From contig NZ_QAIG01000007.1 in NCBI RefSeq assembly GCF_003060885.1, positions 1 through 64,000 on the forward strand: a stretch of 64,000 bases of DNA, read 5' to 3'. This document shows, one piece after another, positions 47,372 through 55,867 of the stretch (positions are counted from its first letter, which is position 1; each line of letters starts with the position of its first letter). The notes below the pieces were generated by a model, which saw only the letters and a list, made by a program, of their open reading frames with translations, ran no database searches and was not told the origin of the DNA. A program made the translations under genes and the position numbers. This stretch comes from Pseudomonas sp. HMWF032. Its GTDB lineage: Bacteria; Pseudomonadota; Gammaproteobacteria; Pseudomonadales; Pseudomonadaceae.

Positions 47372-47383
47372 ATTGTACACAAT
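47372..47383. promoter_or_regulatory. Operator-like palindrome 1 (regulator promoter)
   Basis: ATTGTACACAAT, 107 bp upstream of the GntR start. It fits autoregulation. Confidence 0.65.
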
Positions 47384-47715
47384 GTGATCAGCGCGTACAC
47401 AGCCATCACGGCATAACACCCCTGCAATTGTGCATTAGCAGACCTTTTCTGGCCTTGGTGCACAGGGCTGCGCGCGCAGCAGGAAAGAACACCGCTCGCG
47501 GCATACATCTTCTCTGCACAAAAGCCACCTGCGCATCACCGTAAACGTCTTGTGGTGTACGACAGATGTTGCGCCAAGCCAGGAGAAATGGGCACTTGGC
47601 AGGTTTCGCCCGCCTTTCTCTAACCCCGGCCACCGTGATCTCGGTAACTCATCTGTTTTGCATAGATAAAAACCGAGTACATCCTTTATTTTAAAAAGAA
47701 ACATTATTTGCTTTT

Positions 47716-47727
47716 TTTGTATACAAC
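47716..47727. promoter_or_regulatory. Operator-like palindrome 2 (permease promoter)
   Basis: TTTGTATACAAC with perfect core TTGTATACAA, 144 bp before the permease start, next to an AT-rich stretch. Confidence 0.65.
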
Positions 47728-47870
47728 ATCATAATCGGCGCAGTGCGATTTATTGACCAGAAAGTCAGCTAAGCGCGCCAGCAAGCCCTAAAGCACCACC
47801 TACCTCAAGAGTCGAGCAGTGCGCAGCACAGGCTCTGGGTGGCACACAACAAGAGATGAGGAGCACCCCT

Positions 47871-49220
47871 GTGGAAAGCGCTAAACAAGAACAACACGCA
47901 ACCTACGCAGTGACCCCGCCAGGCGCTGGTTTAATTGAACGCCTGTTCAAACTCAGCCAGCACCGCACCACAATCAAGACCGAGCTGGCCGCCGGCCTGA
48001 CCACTTTTATCACCATGGCCTACATCATCTTCGTCAACCCCAACATCATGGCCGATGCCGGCATCGACCATGGCGCAGCCTTTGTGGCTACCTGCCTGGC
48101 AGCTGCAGTCGGCTGCTTCCTGATGGGCCTGTATGCCAACTGGCCAGTCGGCCTGGCACCAGGCATGGGCCTAAACGCTTTCTTTACCTACACCGTAGTC
48201 GGCGAGATGGGCTACAGCTGGGAAACCGCGCTCGGTGCAGTGTTCCTATCTGGCGTGCTGTTTATGATCCTGACCTTCTCGCGGATCCGCGAATGGCTGC
48301 TTAACAGCATCCCCAGCAGCTTGCGTTTCGCCATGGGCGCAGGGGTTGGTCTATTCCTTGGGCTGATCGGCCTGAAAACCGCTGGTATCGTAGTCGCCAG
48401 TCCGGCAACCCTGATCAAGTTAGGCGACCTGACCAGCGCCGGCCCTCTGTTGGCGGCCATCTGCTTCCTGATGATTGCCATTCTTGAGTACCACCGCGTG
48501 TTCGGCGGCATCCTTATCAGCATCCTCGCCGTCACCCTGGCTGGCTGGGGTTTGGGTATGGTCGAATACGGCGGCCTGTTCTCTATGCCACCGAGTCTGG
48601 CCCCAACTTGGCTGGCGATGGATGTAGCAGGTGCCTTCGAAGTGGGCATGATCAGCGTGATTCTGGCCTTCCTCTTCGTGCACATGTTCGACACCGCCGG
48701 CACCCTGATGGGTGTTGCGCAACGCGCCAAGCTGGTGGATGAGAACGGTCATATCGAAAACCTCAGCAAGGCGATGAAAGCCGACAGTACCTCTAGTGCA
48801 CTGGGTGCCCTGGTCGGCTGCCCGCCTGTCACCAGCTACGTGGAAAGTGCCGCCGGCGTTGCAGCCGGTGGTCGTACTGGCCTGACCGCAGTCACCGTCG
48901 GCGTGCTGTTTATCGCCGCGATGTTCTTCGCCCCACTGGCTGGCATGATCCCGGCTTACGCCACTGCTGGCGCGCTGATCTATGTTGCGATGCTGATGAT
49001 GAGCGGCATGGCGCACATCGACTGGGAAGACCACACCAACACCATCCCGGCCATCATCACCGTGGTGATGATGCCGCTAACCTTCTCGGTTACCGATGGT
49101 CTGGCGCTGGGCTTTATCACCTTCGTGGCACTGAAACTGTTTACCGGTCGCTATAAAGAAATCACCATCAGCCTGTACGCACTGGCGGCGATCTGCCTCG
49201 CCAAGTTCATCTTCCTGTAA
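47871..49220 (+). CDS. AzgA-type purine permease (NCS2-related)
   Basis: Inner-membrane proton-coupled importer for purine bases such as hypoxanthine, adenine, guanine or related compounds. The 449-residue product has about twelve helices and the AzgA-branch motifs: KTELAAGLTTFITMAYIIFV, APGMGLNAFFTYTVV, and VGCPPVTSYVESAAGVAAGG RTGLTAV. GTG 47871 has GAGGAG seven bases upstream; the ATG 47856 overlaps that site. It is the divergent partner of the GntR regulator and sits before the urate-degradation genes, so purine uptake for catabolism is the likely role. It ends at a terminator. Confidence 0.9.
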   Translation: MESAKQEQHATYAVTPPGAGLIERLFKLSQHRTTIKTELAAGLTTFITMAYIIFVNPNIMADAGIDHGAAFVATCLAAAVGCFLMGLYANWPVGLAPGMGLNAFFTYTVVGEMGYSWETALGAVFLSGVLFMILTFSRIREWLLNSIPSSLRFAMGAGVGLFLGLIGLKTAGIVVASPATLIKLGDLTSAGPLLAAICFLMIAILEYHRVFGGILISILAVTLAGWGLGMVEYGGLFSMPPSLAPTWLAMDVAGAFEVGMISVILAFLFVHMFDTAGTLMGVAQRAKLVDENGHIENLSKAMKADSTSSALGALVGCPPVTSYVESAAGVAAGGRTGLTAVTVGVLFIAAMFFAPLAGMIPAYATAGALIYVAMLMMSGMAHIDWEDHTNTIPAIITVVMMPLTFSVTDGLALGFITFVALKLFTGRYKEITISLYALAAICLAKFIFL

Positions 49221-49240
49221 GGTTTACTGACGAGCACCCG

Positions 49241-49268
49241 AGCCCCTGCGCACTGCGTCGGGGCTTTT
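49241..49268 (+). terminator. Terminator of the permease gene
   Basis: AGCCCC (49241-49246) pairs with GGGGCT (49260-49265), with inner TGCG/GCGT pairing, then TTTT. It lies 20 bp past the stop. Confidence 0.7.
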
Positions 49269-49289
49269 GCATATGTGGAGAAATGCGCA

Positions 49290-49916
49290 ATGAGTCTGGA
49301 AACCTGGCTGCTGTTCAGCAGCGCCGCCTTGATCGTGATCCTGATCCCGGGGCCACTGTCGCTGCTGATGGTCAGCAACAGCCTGAACTACGGCCTGCGT
49401 CGCTCGGCCCCAGCGTTTCTGGGTGGTGTATCGGCGTCCATCTGCCTGCTCAGCGCATCGGCGCTGGGGCTGGGTGCGCTGCTGCTGGCGTCCGAGCAGC
49501 TGTTCAGCCTGTTGAAGATTGTCGGCGCGCTCTATCTGTTCTACCTCGCCTGGCAGAACTGGCAGGAATCACGCAAAACCGCCAAGCCGGTGACGGCCGA
49601 AGAGCAGCCGGTTAACCCGAGCGTTCGCGGCATGTTCTGGAAGGCCTTTGGTCTGGGTGCCAGCAACCCTAAGGACATCCTGTTCTTTGCCGCCTTTCTG
49701 CCGCAGTTTATCAACGCCGAACGGCCCATGCTTAGTCAGTTGCTGGTAATGATCGCCACCTGGGCGGCGTTGGATCTGGCCTGCAAGCTGTTCTATGGCC
49801 TCAGCGCCCAAGGCGCCGCGCATTACCTGCGCTCGGGCAAGGGCCAGGTGTGGTTCAACCGCATCAGTGCTGCCTTGTTCGGCGCTGCTGGCGCTGCATC
49901 GCTGCTTAGTCGCTGA
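49290..49916 (+). CDS. LysE/RhtB-family exporter
   Basis: A 208-residue inner-membrane exporter with about six helices, starting MSLETWLLFSSAALIVILIP then GPLSLLMVSNSLNYGLRRSA, the family N-terminal motif. FWKAFGLGASNPKDILFFAA and FLPQFI form the second hallmark. Relatives export amino acids or homoserine lactones; the substrate is unknown. ATG 49290 has GGAG nine bases upstream; the frame opens 15 bases earlier. A terminator separates it from the permease, so it may be transcribed independently. Confidence 0.88.
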   Translation: MSLETWLLFSSAALIVILIPGPLSLLMVSNSLNYGLRRSAPAFLGGVSASICLLSASALGLGALLLASEQLFSLLKIVGALYLFYLAWQNWQESRKTAKPVTAEEQPVNPSVRGMFWKAFGLGASNPKDILFFAAFLPQFINAERPMLSQLLVMIATWAALDLACKLFYGLSAQGAAHYLRSGKGQVWFNRISAALFGAAGAASLLSR

Positions 49917-49997
49917 CGTTAAGACTGAACTCGCGAAGTCCGAAGTCCTGGGCTTCGCGCACCTCCCCCGCCCTACTCAGCCCCTCAAATCGCAGGC

Positions 49998-50025
49998 CAA
50001 AAAAAGCCCGCAGTGTGGACGGGCT
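49998..50025 (-). terminator. Terminator of uraH (minus strand)
   Basis: On the minus strand AGCCCG/CGGGCT (50005-50010 with 50020-50025) is followed by a T run (A run 49999-50005). It lies about 40 bp past the uraH stop. Confidence 0.7.
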
Positions 50026-50066
50026 AGGGACTCTTAAATTGAGTCAGAGGGTGACAAGCATTCGGT

Positions 50067-50420
50067 TCAGCTACCGCGATAGGTGGAATAGCTGTACGGA
50101 GAAATCAGCAACGGCACGTGGTAATGCTCCTGAGCAGCATCGATACCAAAGCGCAGCACTACCACATCCAGAAAAGCCTGCTCAGGCAATTTGACGCCGC
50201 GCGCACGGTAATAGTCGCCCGCATGGAAATGCAGCTGGTAAACCCCGCTGCGGTAGTCTTCACCTTGTAGCACCGGGGCATCACAGCGCCCATCGTGGTT
50301 GGTGACTACGCTGGTCAGCAGCTCTAGCTGAGCCCCTTCAACGCGATACAGTTCGATCTTCAGTTCGCTGCCAGGGCAACCGTGGGCAGCATCCAGTACG
50401 TGTGTAGTCAATCGTCCCAT
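50067..50420 (-). CDS. uraH: 5-hydroxyisourate hydrolase
   Basis: Transthyretin-like enzyme that hydrolyses 5-hydroxyisourate to OHCU, second step of urate breakdown. The 117-residue product has the N-terminal motif LTTHVLDAAHGCPG (catalytic His), an internal TNHDGRCD with conserved Arg and the C-terminal YRGS tetrapeptide that marks true HIU hydrolases. ATG 50420 is chosen, since the frame extends 11 codons upstream without family sequence. It diverges from puuE and the rest of the urate pathway. Confidence 0.96.
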   Translation of the reverse strand: MGRLTTHVLDAAHGCPGSELKIELYRVEGAQLELLTSVVTNHDGRCDAPVLQGEDYRSGVYQLHFHAGDYYRARGVKLPEQAFLDVVVLRFGIDAAQEHYHVPLLISPYSYSTYRGS

Positions 50421-50566
50421 TGCATATGGGCATCTGCCTGAACCGGCCAGCACAGACGCCGCACCTCCTCTACTTTTATTTAAATTCGCCAGAGCAGTCA
50501 GAGCAGCAGCCGTAACGACTGCTCAGCAGAGCATCTGAACCAGAGAATAAGACATTCGCACCAATA

Positions 50567-50578
50567 ATTGTACACAAT
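50567..50578. promoter_or_regulatory. Operator-like palindrome 3
   Basis: ATTGTACACAAT, same sequence as palindrome 1, 147 bp upstream of uraH. Confidence 0.65.
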
Positions 50579-50745
50579 AATTCGATATTTATGCTTTAAG
50601 AGTCGGCTTAAAGCAAACCTAAATCATGGATAAGCGCTTGCCAGCTCTGGTTTTATCGTAAAACTCCTGACGCCCTGGACAAATTCGTCGACAACGCACT
50701 TTTTCACAAAATAAGTGAACTTTCGATTTACAAGATGCAGATCAC

Positions 50746-50757
50746 TTTGTATACAAT
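50746..50757. promoter_or_regulatory. Operator-like palindrome 4
   Basis: TTTGTATACAAT with perfect core TTGTATACAA, 73 bp upstream of puuE. Confidence 0.68.
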
Positions 50758-50830
50758 TAGCCCATCACGGTCGTGCAGCGTATCCATGCCTGCCCAATGA
50801 CCGCCACAAACAGCAAGAAGGAAGACTGCA

Positions 50831-51772
50831 GTGAGCGCTGACTACCCACGCGACCTGATCGGTTATGCCAACAACCCGCCCCATCCGCACTGGCCCAACG
50901 ATGCACGCATCGCCCTGTCGTTTGTTCTCAATTATGAAGAAGGCGGTGAACGCAACATCCTGCACGGCGATAAGGAATCCGAGGCGTTTCTCTCGGAGAT
51001 GGTGGCAGCGCAACCGCTGCAGGGGCAGCGCAACCTGTGCATGGAATCGCTCTACGAGTATGGCAGCCGTGCCGGCGTCTGGCGTCTGCTTAACCTGTTT
51101 CAGAAGCACAACATCCCGCTGACCATTTTTGCCGTGGCCATGGCCGCGCAGCGTCATCCAGATGCGATCAAGGCGATGGTCGACGCAGGCCACGAGATCT
51201 GCAGCCACGGCTACCGCTGGATCGACTACCAGAACATGAGCGAGGCCGAAGAGCGCGAGCATATGCTCGAAGCCATCCGCATCCTGACTGAATTGACTGG
51301 CGAACGCCCGGTGGGCTGGTACACCGGCCGCCTCGGGCCGAACACTCGCCGCCTGGTCCGTGAAGAAGGTGGCTTTCTGTATGACAGCGACACCTACGAC
51401 GATGACCTGCCCTACTGGGACCCGGCCAGCACCCTGGACAAACCACACCTGGTGATCCCTTACACACTCGACACCAACGACATGCGTTTCACCCAGGTGC
51501 AGGGCTTCAATAAGGGCGATGACTTCTTCGAATACCTGAAAGACGCCTTCGATGTGCTTTACGCCGAAGGCGTGGCCGGCGCGCCGAAGATGCTTTCGAT
51601 CGGCATGCATTGCCGCCTGCTCGGCCGTCCGGCGCGTCTGGCATCACTGGCGCGCTTCCTTGAATACGTGCAAAGCCACGAACAAGTCTGGTGCGCCCGC
51701 CGCGTCGACATTGCCAAACACTGGTACGCGACCCATCCGCTGCAAGAGCCATCCAAGGAGAGCTCGAAATGA
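50831..51772 (+). CDS. puuE: Allantoinase PuuE (cofactor-independent, polysaccharide-deacetylase-like)
   Basis: Opens the hydantoin ring of allantoin to allantoate. The 313-residue product is of the PuuE type, related to polysaccharide deacetylases rather than to the zinc amidohydrolase allantoinases: YPRDLIGYANNPPHPHWPND, LSFVLNYEEGGERNILHGD, EICSHGYRWIDYQ, WYTGRLGPNTRRL and GMHCRLLGRPARLASLARFL. GTG start with AAGGAAG upstream. It begins the five-gene operon puuE-uraD-alc-allA-puuD and overlaps uraD by 4 bp (ATGA). Operator-like palindrome 73 bp upstream. Confidence 0.95.
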   Translation: MSADYPRDLIGYANNPPHPHWPNDARIALSFVLNYEEGGERNILHGDKESEAFLSEMVAAQPLQGQRNLCMESLYEYGSRAGVWRLLNLFQKHNIPLTIFAVAMAAQRHPDAIKAMVDAGHEICSHGYRWIDYQNMSEAEEREHMLEAIRILTELTGERPVGWYTGRLGPNTRRLVREEGGFLYDSDTYDDDLPYWDPASTLDKPHLVIPYTLDTNDMRFTQVQGFNKGDDFFEYLKDAFDVLYAEGVAGAPKMLSIGMHCRLLGRPARLASLARFLEYVQSHEQVWCARRVDIAKHWYATHPLQEPSKESSK

Positions 51773-52299
51773 GCCGTTTTCAAACCCTGACCCCGTCCCG
51801 TTTGAGCCGTGAAGACTTCGTCAACGTCTTCGCCGATATCTACGAGCACTCGCCCTGGGTCGCCGAGAAGGCTTTTGACCTAAGCCAGGACGCCGGGAGC
51901 CCGGACGCCAGCATCGACGAAATCAACGGCCTGCATCAGCGCATGGCCGACCTGTTGCTCAGTGCCAGCCACGCTGCACAGCTGGCGCTGATCAATGCTC
52001 ACCCGGATCTGGCCGGCAAGGCAGCCGTTCGTGGTGAGTTAACTGCCTCTTCGACGTCGGAGCAGGCTGGTGCGGGCATTCATGAATGCACCGCAGAAGA
52101 GTTCGCCCGCTTTACCGAACTGAACGATGCCTACAAGGCCAAGTTCGGCTTCCCCTTCATCATGGCGGTGAAAGGCAGCAATCGGCACCAGATCCTGGCG
52201 GCCTTCGAGGAGCGGATTCACAACTCCCCGGAGCAGGAATTCGCCTGCGCCCTGGCCGAGATCAACAAGATCGCGCTGTTCCGCTTGCAGCAGCTGTAG
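51769..52299 (+). CDS. uraD: 2-oxo-4-hydroxy-4-carboxy-5-ureidoimidazoline (OHCU) decarboxylase
   Basis: Decarboxylates OHCU to S-allantoin, third step of urate degradation. A 176-residue all-helical protein: LSREDFVNVFADIYEHSPWV, AHPDLAGKAAV (the active-site His motif), AGAGIHECTAEEFARFTELN, and KFGFPFIMAVKGSNR. ATG 51769 overlaps the puuE stop, which fixes the start despite a longer open frame. The enzyme order in the operon, uraD just after allantoinase, is typical of Pseudomonas. Confidence 0.95.
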   Translation: MSRFQTLTPSRLSREDFVNVFADIYEHSPWVAEKAFDLSQDAGSPDASIDEINGLHQRMADLLLSASHAAQLALINAHPDLAGKAAVRGELTASSTSEQAGAGIHECTAEEFARFTELNDAYKAKFGFPFIMAVKGSNRHQILAAFEERIHNSPEQEFACALAEINKIALFRLQQL

Positions 52300-52348
52300 G
52301 CCGCAAGCCCACCGCCCTCCCCAACGCCACCACTAAGGCAGACATTTC

Positions 52349-53344
52349 ATGAAAGCTTACGCCGTACCCTTTGAGAAATACGTCAACCTCGCCGACGCAC
52401 GCCTGGGCACCAAGGCCATCTCGGTCACCGACGACTGGTTCGCCGACGTCAACCGTCTGTTCCAGCCGACTCCGGCCGTATGGAAGGAGGGCGTGTTCGA
52501 TGACAACGGCAAGTGGATGGATGGCTGGGAGTCGCGCCGCAAGCGCTTCGAAGGTTACGACAGCGCGGTGATCCGCCTGGGCGTACCGGGCTCGATCAAG
52601 GGTGTGGACATCGACACCAGCTTCTTCACCGGTAACTTCCCGCCGTCGGCATCCCTGGAAGGCTGCTTTGTCGCTGAAGGCGACCCGACCGACGCCACCG
52701 AGTGGACTGAAGTACTGGCCGCAGTCGAGCTGCAAGGCAACAGCCACCACTACCACGAAATCAATAACGCCCAGGCCTTCACCCACCTGCGCTTCAACAT
52801 CTACCCGGACGGTGGCGTCGCTCGTCTACGCGTCTACGGCGTACCGTTCCGTGACTGGTCGAACGTAGGTGACAACGAAGAAGTTGACCTGGCTTCCGCA
52901 CTTAATGGCGGGCGTGCGCTGGCCTGCTCGGATGAGCACTTCGGCCGCATGAGCAACATCCTCAATCCGGGCCGTGGCATCAACATGGGCGACGGCTGGG
53001 AAACTGCACGCCGCCGTACGCCAGGTAACGACTGGGTGATTGTCGCCCTCGGCCATCCGGGCGAAATCGAGCGCATCGTCGTCGATACCTTGCACTTCAA
53101 AGGCAACTACCCGGACAGCTGCTCGATCCAGGGCGCCTTCGTCAAAGGCGGCACCGACAGCCAGATCGAAACCCAGAGCCTGTTCTGGCGCGAGCTGCTG
53201 CCAAGCCAGAAGCTGCAAATGCACGCCGAACACGAGTTCAGCGAGCAGATCAACGCCCTCGGCCCAATCACCCACGTACGGGTGAACGTGTTCCCGGACG
53301 GTGGCATCAGCCGTCTGCGCCTGTTCGGCAAAGTCGCCAAGTAA
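52349..53344 (+). CDS. alc: Allantoicase
   Basis: Hydrolyses allantoate to ureidoglycolate and urea. The 331-residue product has two homologous beta-sandwich halves, as in the family: [20 protein letters not shown] and [40 protein letters not shown], then [40 protein letters not shown] and [20 protein letters not shown]. Each half ends with an FPDGG or YPDGG turn. Start ATG 52349. The gene is inside the puuE operon, followed by a hairpin and allA. Confidence 0.96.
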   Translation: MKAYAVPFEKYVNLADARLGTKAISVTDDWFADVNRLFQPTPAVWKEGVFDDNGKWMDGWESRRKRFEGYDSAVIRLGVPGSIKGVDIDTSFFTGNFPPSASLEGCFVAEGDPTDATEWTEVLAAVELQGNSHHYHEINNAQAFTHLRFNIYPDGGVARLRVYGVPFRDWSNVGDNEEVDLASALNGGRALACSDEHFGRMSNILNPGRGINMGDGWETARRRTPGNDWVIVALGHPGEIERIVVDTLHFKGNYPDSCSIQGAFVKGGTDSQIETQSLFWRELLPSQKLQMHAEHEFSEQINALGPITHVRVNVFPDGGISRLRLFGKVAK

Positions 53345-53353
53345 GCCATTAAA

Positions 53354-53376
53354 CCCCTCTCCCATTGGGAGAGGGG
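53354..53376. other. Intercistronic hairpin between alc and allA
   Basis: CCCCTCTCCC (53354-53363) pairs perfectly with GGGAGAGGGG (53367-53376), loop ATT. No T run follows, so more likely an mRNA processing/stability element or a repeat than a terminator. Confidence 0.6.
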
Positions 53377-53403
53377 CATAAACGAACGAACAAGAAGACC
53401 CAC

Positions 53404-53907
53404 ATGCGCACATTGATCATCGAGCCGCTGAGCAAAGAAGCCTTCGCCCCCTTTGGTGACGTTATCGAAACCGAAGGCAGCGAGTACTTCATGATCAACA
53501 ATGGCTCCACTCGCCGTTATCACAAACTGGCTACGGTCGAGACCGCACAGCCAGAGGATAAGGCGATCATCAGCATCTTCAGTGCCGAGGCACTGGATAT
53601 GCCGCTGACCATTCGCATGCTGGAGCGCCATCCGCAGGGCAGTCAGGCGTTTATCCCACTGCTCGGCAACCCCTTTCTGATCGTGGTCGCGCCACTTGGC
53701 GATGCACCTGAATCAGAGTTGGTCCGCGCCTTCCGCAGCAACGGCAGGCAGGGCATTAATTACCATCGCGGCGTTTGGCACCACCCGGTGCTGACGATCG
53801 AAAAGCGGGATGACTTCCTGGTGGTTGATCGCAGTGGTTCTGGCAACAACTGCGATGAGCATTTCTTTACCGACGACGAGCAACTGCTCCTCGCCCCCCA
53901 CCAATAA
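53404..53907 (+). CDS. allA: Ureidoglycolate lyase
   Basis: Splits ureidoglycolate to glyoxylate and urea, feeding the gcl pathway. The 167-residue cupin-like protein starts MRTLIIEPLSKEAFAPFGDV and contains RRYHKLATVET, LERHPQGSQAFIPL, YHRGVWHHPVLTIEKRDDFL and NCDEHFF, all family features. ATG 53404 is preferred; the frame is open upstream through the hairpin. It is fourth in the operon. Confidence 0.95.
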   Translation: MRTLIIEPLSKEAFAPFGDVIETEGSEYFMINNGSTRRYHKLATVETAQPEDKAIISIFSAEALDMPLTIRMLERHPQGSQAFIPLLGNPFLIVVAPLGDAPESELVRAFRSNGRQGINYHRGVWHHPVLTIEKRDDFLVVDRSGSGNNCDEHFFTDDEQLLLAPHQ

Positions 53908-53954
53908 GAGAAGCCCAGCATCGGCGTGCCGGCACTGGGAAAGAGGTACTGATT

Positions 53955-55262
53955 GTGGAAGCGCATTTGACTGAATGGCTGAACCTGGGCATCCGCTGGA
54001 TCCATATGATCACCGGCATCGCCTGGATCGGCGCATCCTTCTATTTCGTCTGGCTGGAAAACAACCTCAACCGCAGCAACCCGCGCGAAGGCCTGTCGGG
54101 TGACCTCTGGGCGATTCACGGTGGCGGTATCTACCACCTGGAAAAGTACAAGTTGGCTCCGCCCAAAATGCCGGAAAACCTGCACTGGTTTAAATGGGAA
54201 GCCTATTTCACCTGGCTGTCGGGTGTGGCACTGATGCTGGTGGTCTACTACCTCAACCCGAGCCTGTACCTGGTTAAACCGGGCGTTGATCTGGCCCCGG
54301 AAATGGCCATTGCCATTGGCTTCGGTTCGATGGTGGCGGGCTATGTGGCGTATCACTTCCTCTGCGACTCGCCGCTGGGCAAGCGCCCGGCCCTGCTTGG
54401 CGCCGTGCTGTTCGTGCTGATCATCGCGGCCGCTTATGGCTTCAGCCAGATATTCAGCGGCCGCGCTGCCTATATCCATGTCGGCGCGATCATCGGCACC
54501 ATCATGGTCGGCAACGTGTTCTTCACCATCATGCCGGCCCAGCGCGCGCTGGTTAAGGCCATCGAAGACAACACCACGCCGGACCCGACCCTCCCAGCCA
54601 AAGGCCTGCTGCGTTCACGCCACAACAACTACTTCACCCTGCCGGTGCTGTTCATCATGATCAGCAACCACTTCCCGAGCACCTACGGCAGCCCATACAA
54701 CTGGCTGATTCTGGCGGGCATCGCGATGCTAGCGGTCCTGGTACGCCACTACTTCAACACCCGCCATGACAGCAGCAAATACGTCTGGACTCTACCTGCC
54801 GCCGCACTGGGCATGATCTGCCTGGCGTTTGTCACCGGGCCGAGCATGAAAGCCGCCAGCACCGAAGCGCCCCAAGCAGCCGCTATTACCTATGCAAAAA
54901 TTCCGGCCACTGCCGTAAGCGGTAATCCGCAGGTAGCGAAGGCAGCTGAACCCGCCAGCACACCTGCTGAGCCAGCAGCCACCGCACCAGCGGTAGCAGC
55001 TGTCGAGTTTGCTAAGGTCAGCAGCGTGATTCAGGAACGCTGCAGCGTCTGTCACTCGGCCACACCGAGCAGCCCACTGTTCAGCGCACCACCGGCCGGC
55101 TTCATGCTCGACACCCCTGAGCAGATCAAAGCGCAAGCCGCAAAGATTCATGCGCAAAGCGTGGCTTCACAGATCATGCCGCTGGGCAACATCACCCAGA
55201 TGACCCAGGAAGAACGCGAGCTGATCGGCTCATGGATCGACCAAGGCGCACAAATCAACTGA
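53955..55262 (+). CDS. puuD: Membrane urate oxidase PuuD with C-terminal cytochrome c domain
   Basis: Oxidises urate to 5-hydroxyisourate without producing hydrogen peroxide, passing electrons to its cytochrome domain. The 435-residue product has about eight membrane helices (residues 1-300, starting LTEWLNLGIRWIHMITGIAW; WIGASFYFVWLENNL; TIMVGNVFFTIMPAQRALVK), an Ala/Pro-rich linker (about 305-350) and a monoheme cytochrome c with C363-S-V-C366-H367 and a downstream Met (SQIMPLGNITQM). GTG start with GAGG upstream. The chemistry is known for the family. It closes the operon, so urate is oxidised by the last-encoded enzyme. Confidence 0.95.
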   Translation: MEAHLTEWLNLGIRWIHMITGIAWIGASFYFVWLENNLNRSNPREGLSGDLWAIHGGGIYHLEKYKLAPPKMPENLHWFKWEAYFTWLSGVALMLVVYYLNPSLYLVKPGVDLAPEMAIAIGFGSMVAGYVAYHFLCDSPLGKRPALLGAVLFVLIIAAAYGFSQIFSGRAAYIHVGAIIGTIMVGNVFFTIMPAQRALVKAIEDNTTPDPTLPAKGLLRSRHNNYFTLPVLFIMISNHFPSTYGSPYNWLILAGIAMLAVLVRHYFNTRHDSSKYVWTLPAAALGMICLAFVTGPSMKAASTEAPQAAAITYAKIPATAVSGNPQVAKAAEPASTPAEPAATAPAVAAVEFAKVSSVIQERCSVCHSATPSSPLFSAPPAGFMLDTPEQIKAQAAKIHAQSVASQIMPLGNITQMTQEERELIGSWIDQGAQIN

Positions 55263-55269
55263 TTAACAA

Positions 55270-55295
55270 AAAGCCGCATCCTCGGATGCGGCTTT
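55270..55295 (+). terminator. Terminator of the urate operon
   Basis: AAAGCCGCATCC (55270-55281) pairs with GGATGCGGCTTT (55284-55295), an almost ideal hairpin with a short T tail, 7 bp past puuD. Confidence 0.8.
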
Positions 55296-55431
55296 GGCTG
55301 TCCCTTATGCGCTGCTTTTGTGCACCAGACACACCCACCCCAAGCCCTCGACCTCCCCTCGTAAACCCTCTCCAACATTGTTGTAGACCACGACTGACGT
55401 GGCCTGCAGGCAACTTCGTCGACACCTACTT

Positions 55432-55443
55432 TTTGTGCACAAT
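55432..55443. promoter_or_regulatory. Operator-like palindrome 5
   Basis: TTTGTGCACAAT, core TTGTGCACAA. It lies in the AT-rich promoter-like stretch ahead of the porin gene. Confidence 0.55.
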
Positions 55444-55867
55444 GTTTAAATAAATTGTTTTAAAGGCTGTAAACAAATTGTTATAGTTAGACCCTTCTGA
55501 CCCGCAGGACAACTTCCTGCCTGATCAGCTGGAGGCACCGTGAAGCCTCGTGTAAGCCAATGACCAAGAACAACAACTGGCAGGCTATGACATGACCACG
55601 CTCGCAGCATCCATACCCCAGTCACGCCTGGACTCCGCTGGCATACAACGCCACAGCCAGCACATCTCAGTTTTTCACCCCGCCGCGCAGTCGCTTTCCA
55701 GCGGGGCGGCAAGCCCCCAACAACTGCCGCGATGCCAAGCACCGCCTGCCCATACGCAGTTCCCGCGTACACGACTGATTTACCGTTTCTCCGCTTGATC
55801 CACTGTCTGGTTTTGCGGCTTGCCGCAGAGACGAGCAACCTTGTAAATCCACAATAAGGAAAACGTG

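Larger units (their letters stand above)
47266..47870. other. 605-bp control region between GntR and permease genes
   Basis: No gene seen. It contains two operator-like palindromes (47372-47383 near the regulator start and 47716-47727 near the permease), an AT-rich stretch about 47,680-47,740 and no clear hairpin. ORFs here lack ribosome sites. Confidence 0.5.
50421..50830. other. 410-bp divergent control region uraH/puuE
   Basis: No gene seen. It holds operator-like palindromes at 50567-50578 and 50746-50757, spaced 179 bp, one toward each divergent gene. The segment between is AT-rich compared with flanking genes. Confidence 0.5.
55263..55867. other. 605-bp region upstream of the Tsx-like porin gene
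   Basis: Holds the puuD terminator, one operator-like palindrome (55432-55443), an AT-rich promoter-like stretch (about 55,430-55,490) and a structured leader: hairpins GCAGGA/TCCTGC (55504-55520) and GAGGC/GCCTC (55532-55549). A 68-codon frame at 55592-55798 has no ribosome site and is not credible. The distance from operator to ATG, about 425 bp, implies a long 5' leader. Confidence 0.5.

Noticed and set aside
47406..47704. Frames in the GntR/permease gap
   Set aside because: Overlapping frames on the same strand, no ribosome sites; the gap contains operators and promoters.
50765..51610. 281-codon frame opposite puuE
   Set aside because: Shadow of a well-supported gene on the other strand.
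55592..55798. 68-codon frame in the porin leader
   Set aside because: No ribosome site, low-complexity composition; more likely untranslated leader.
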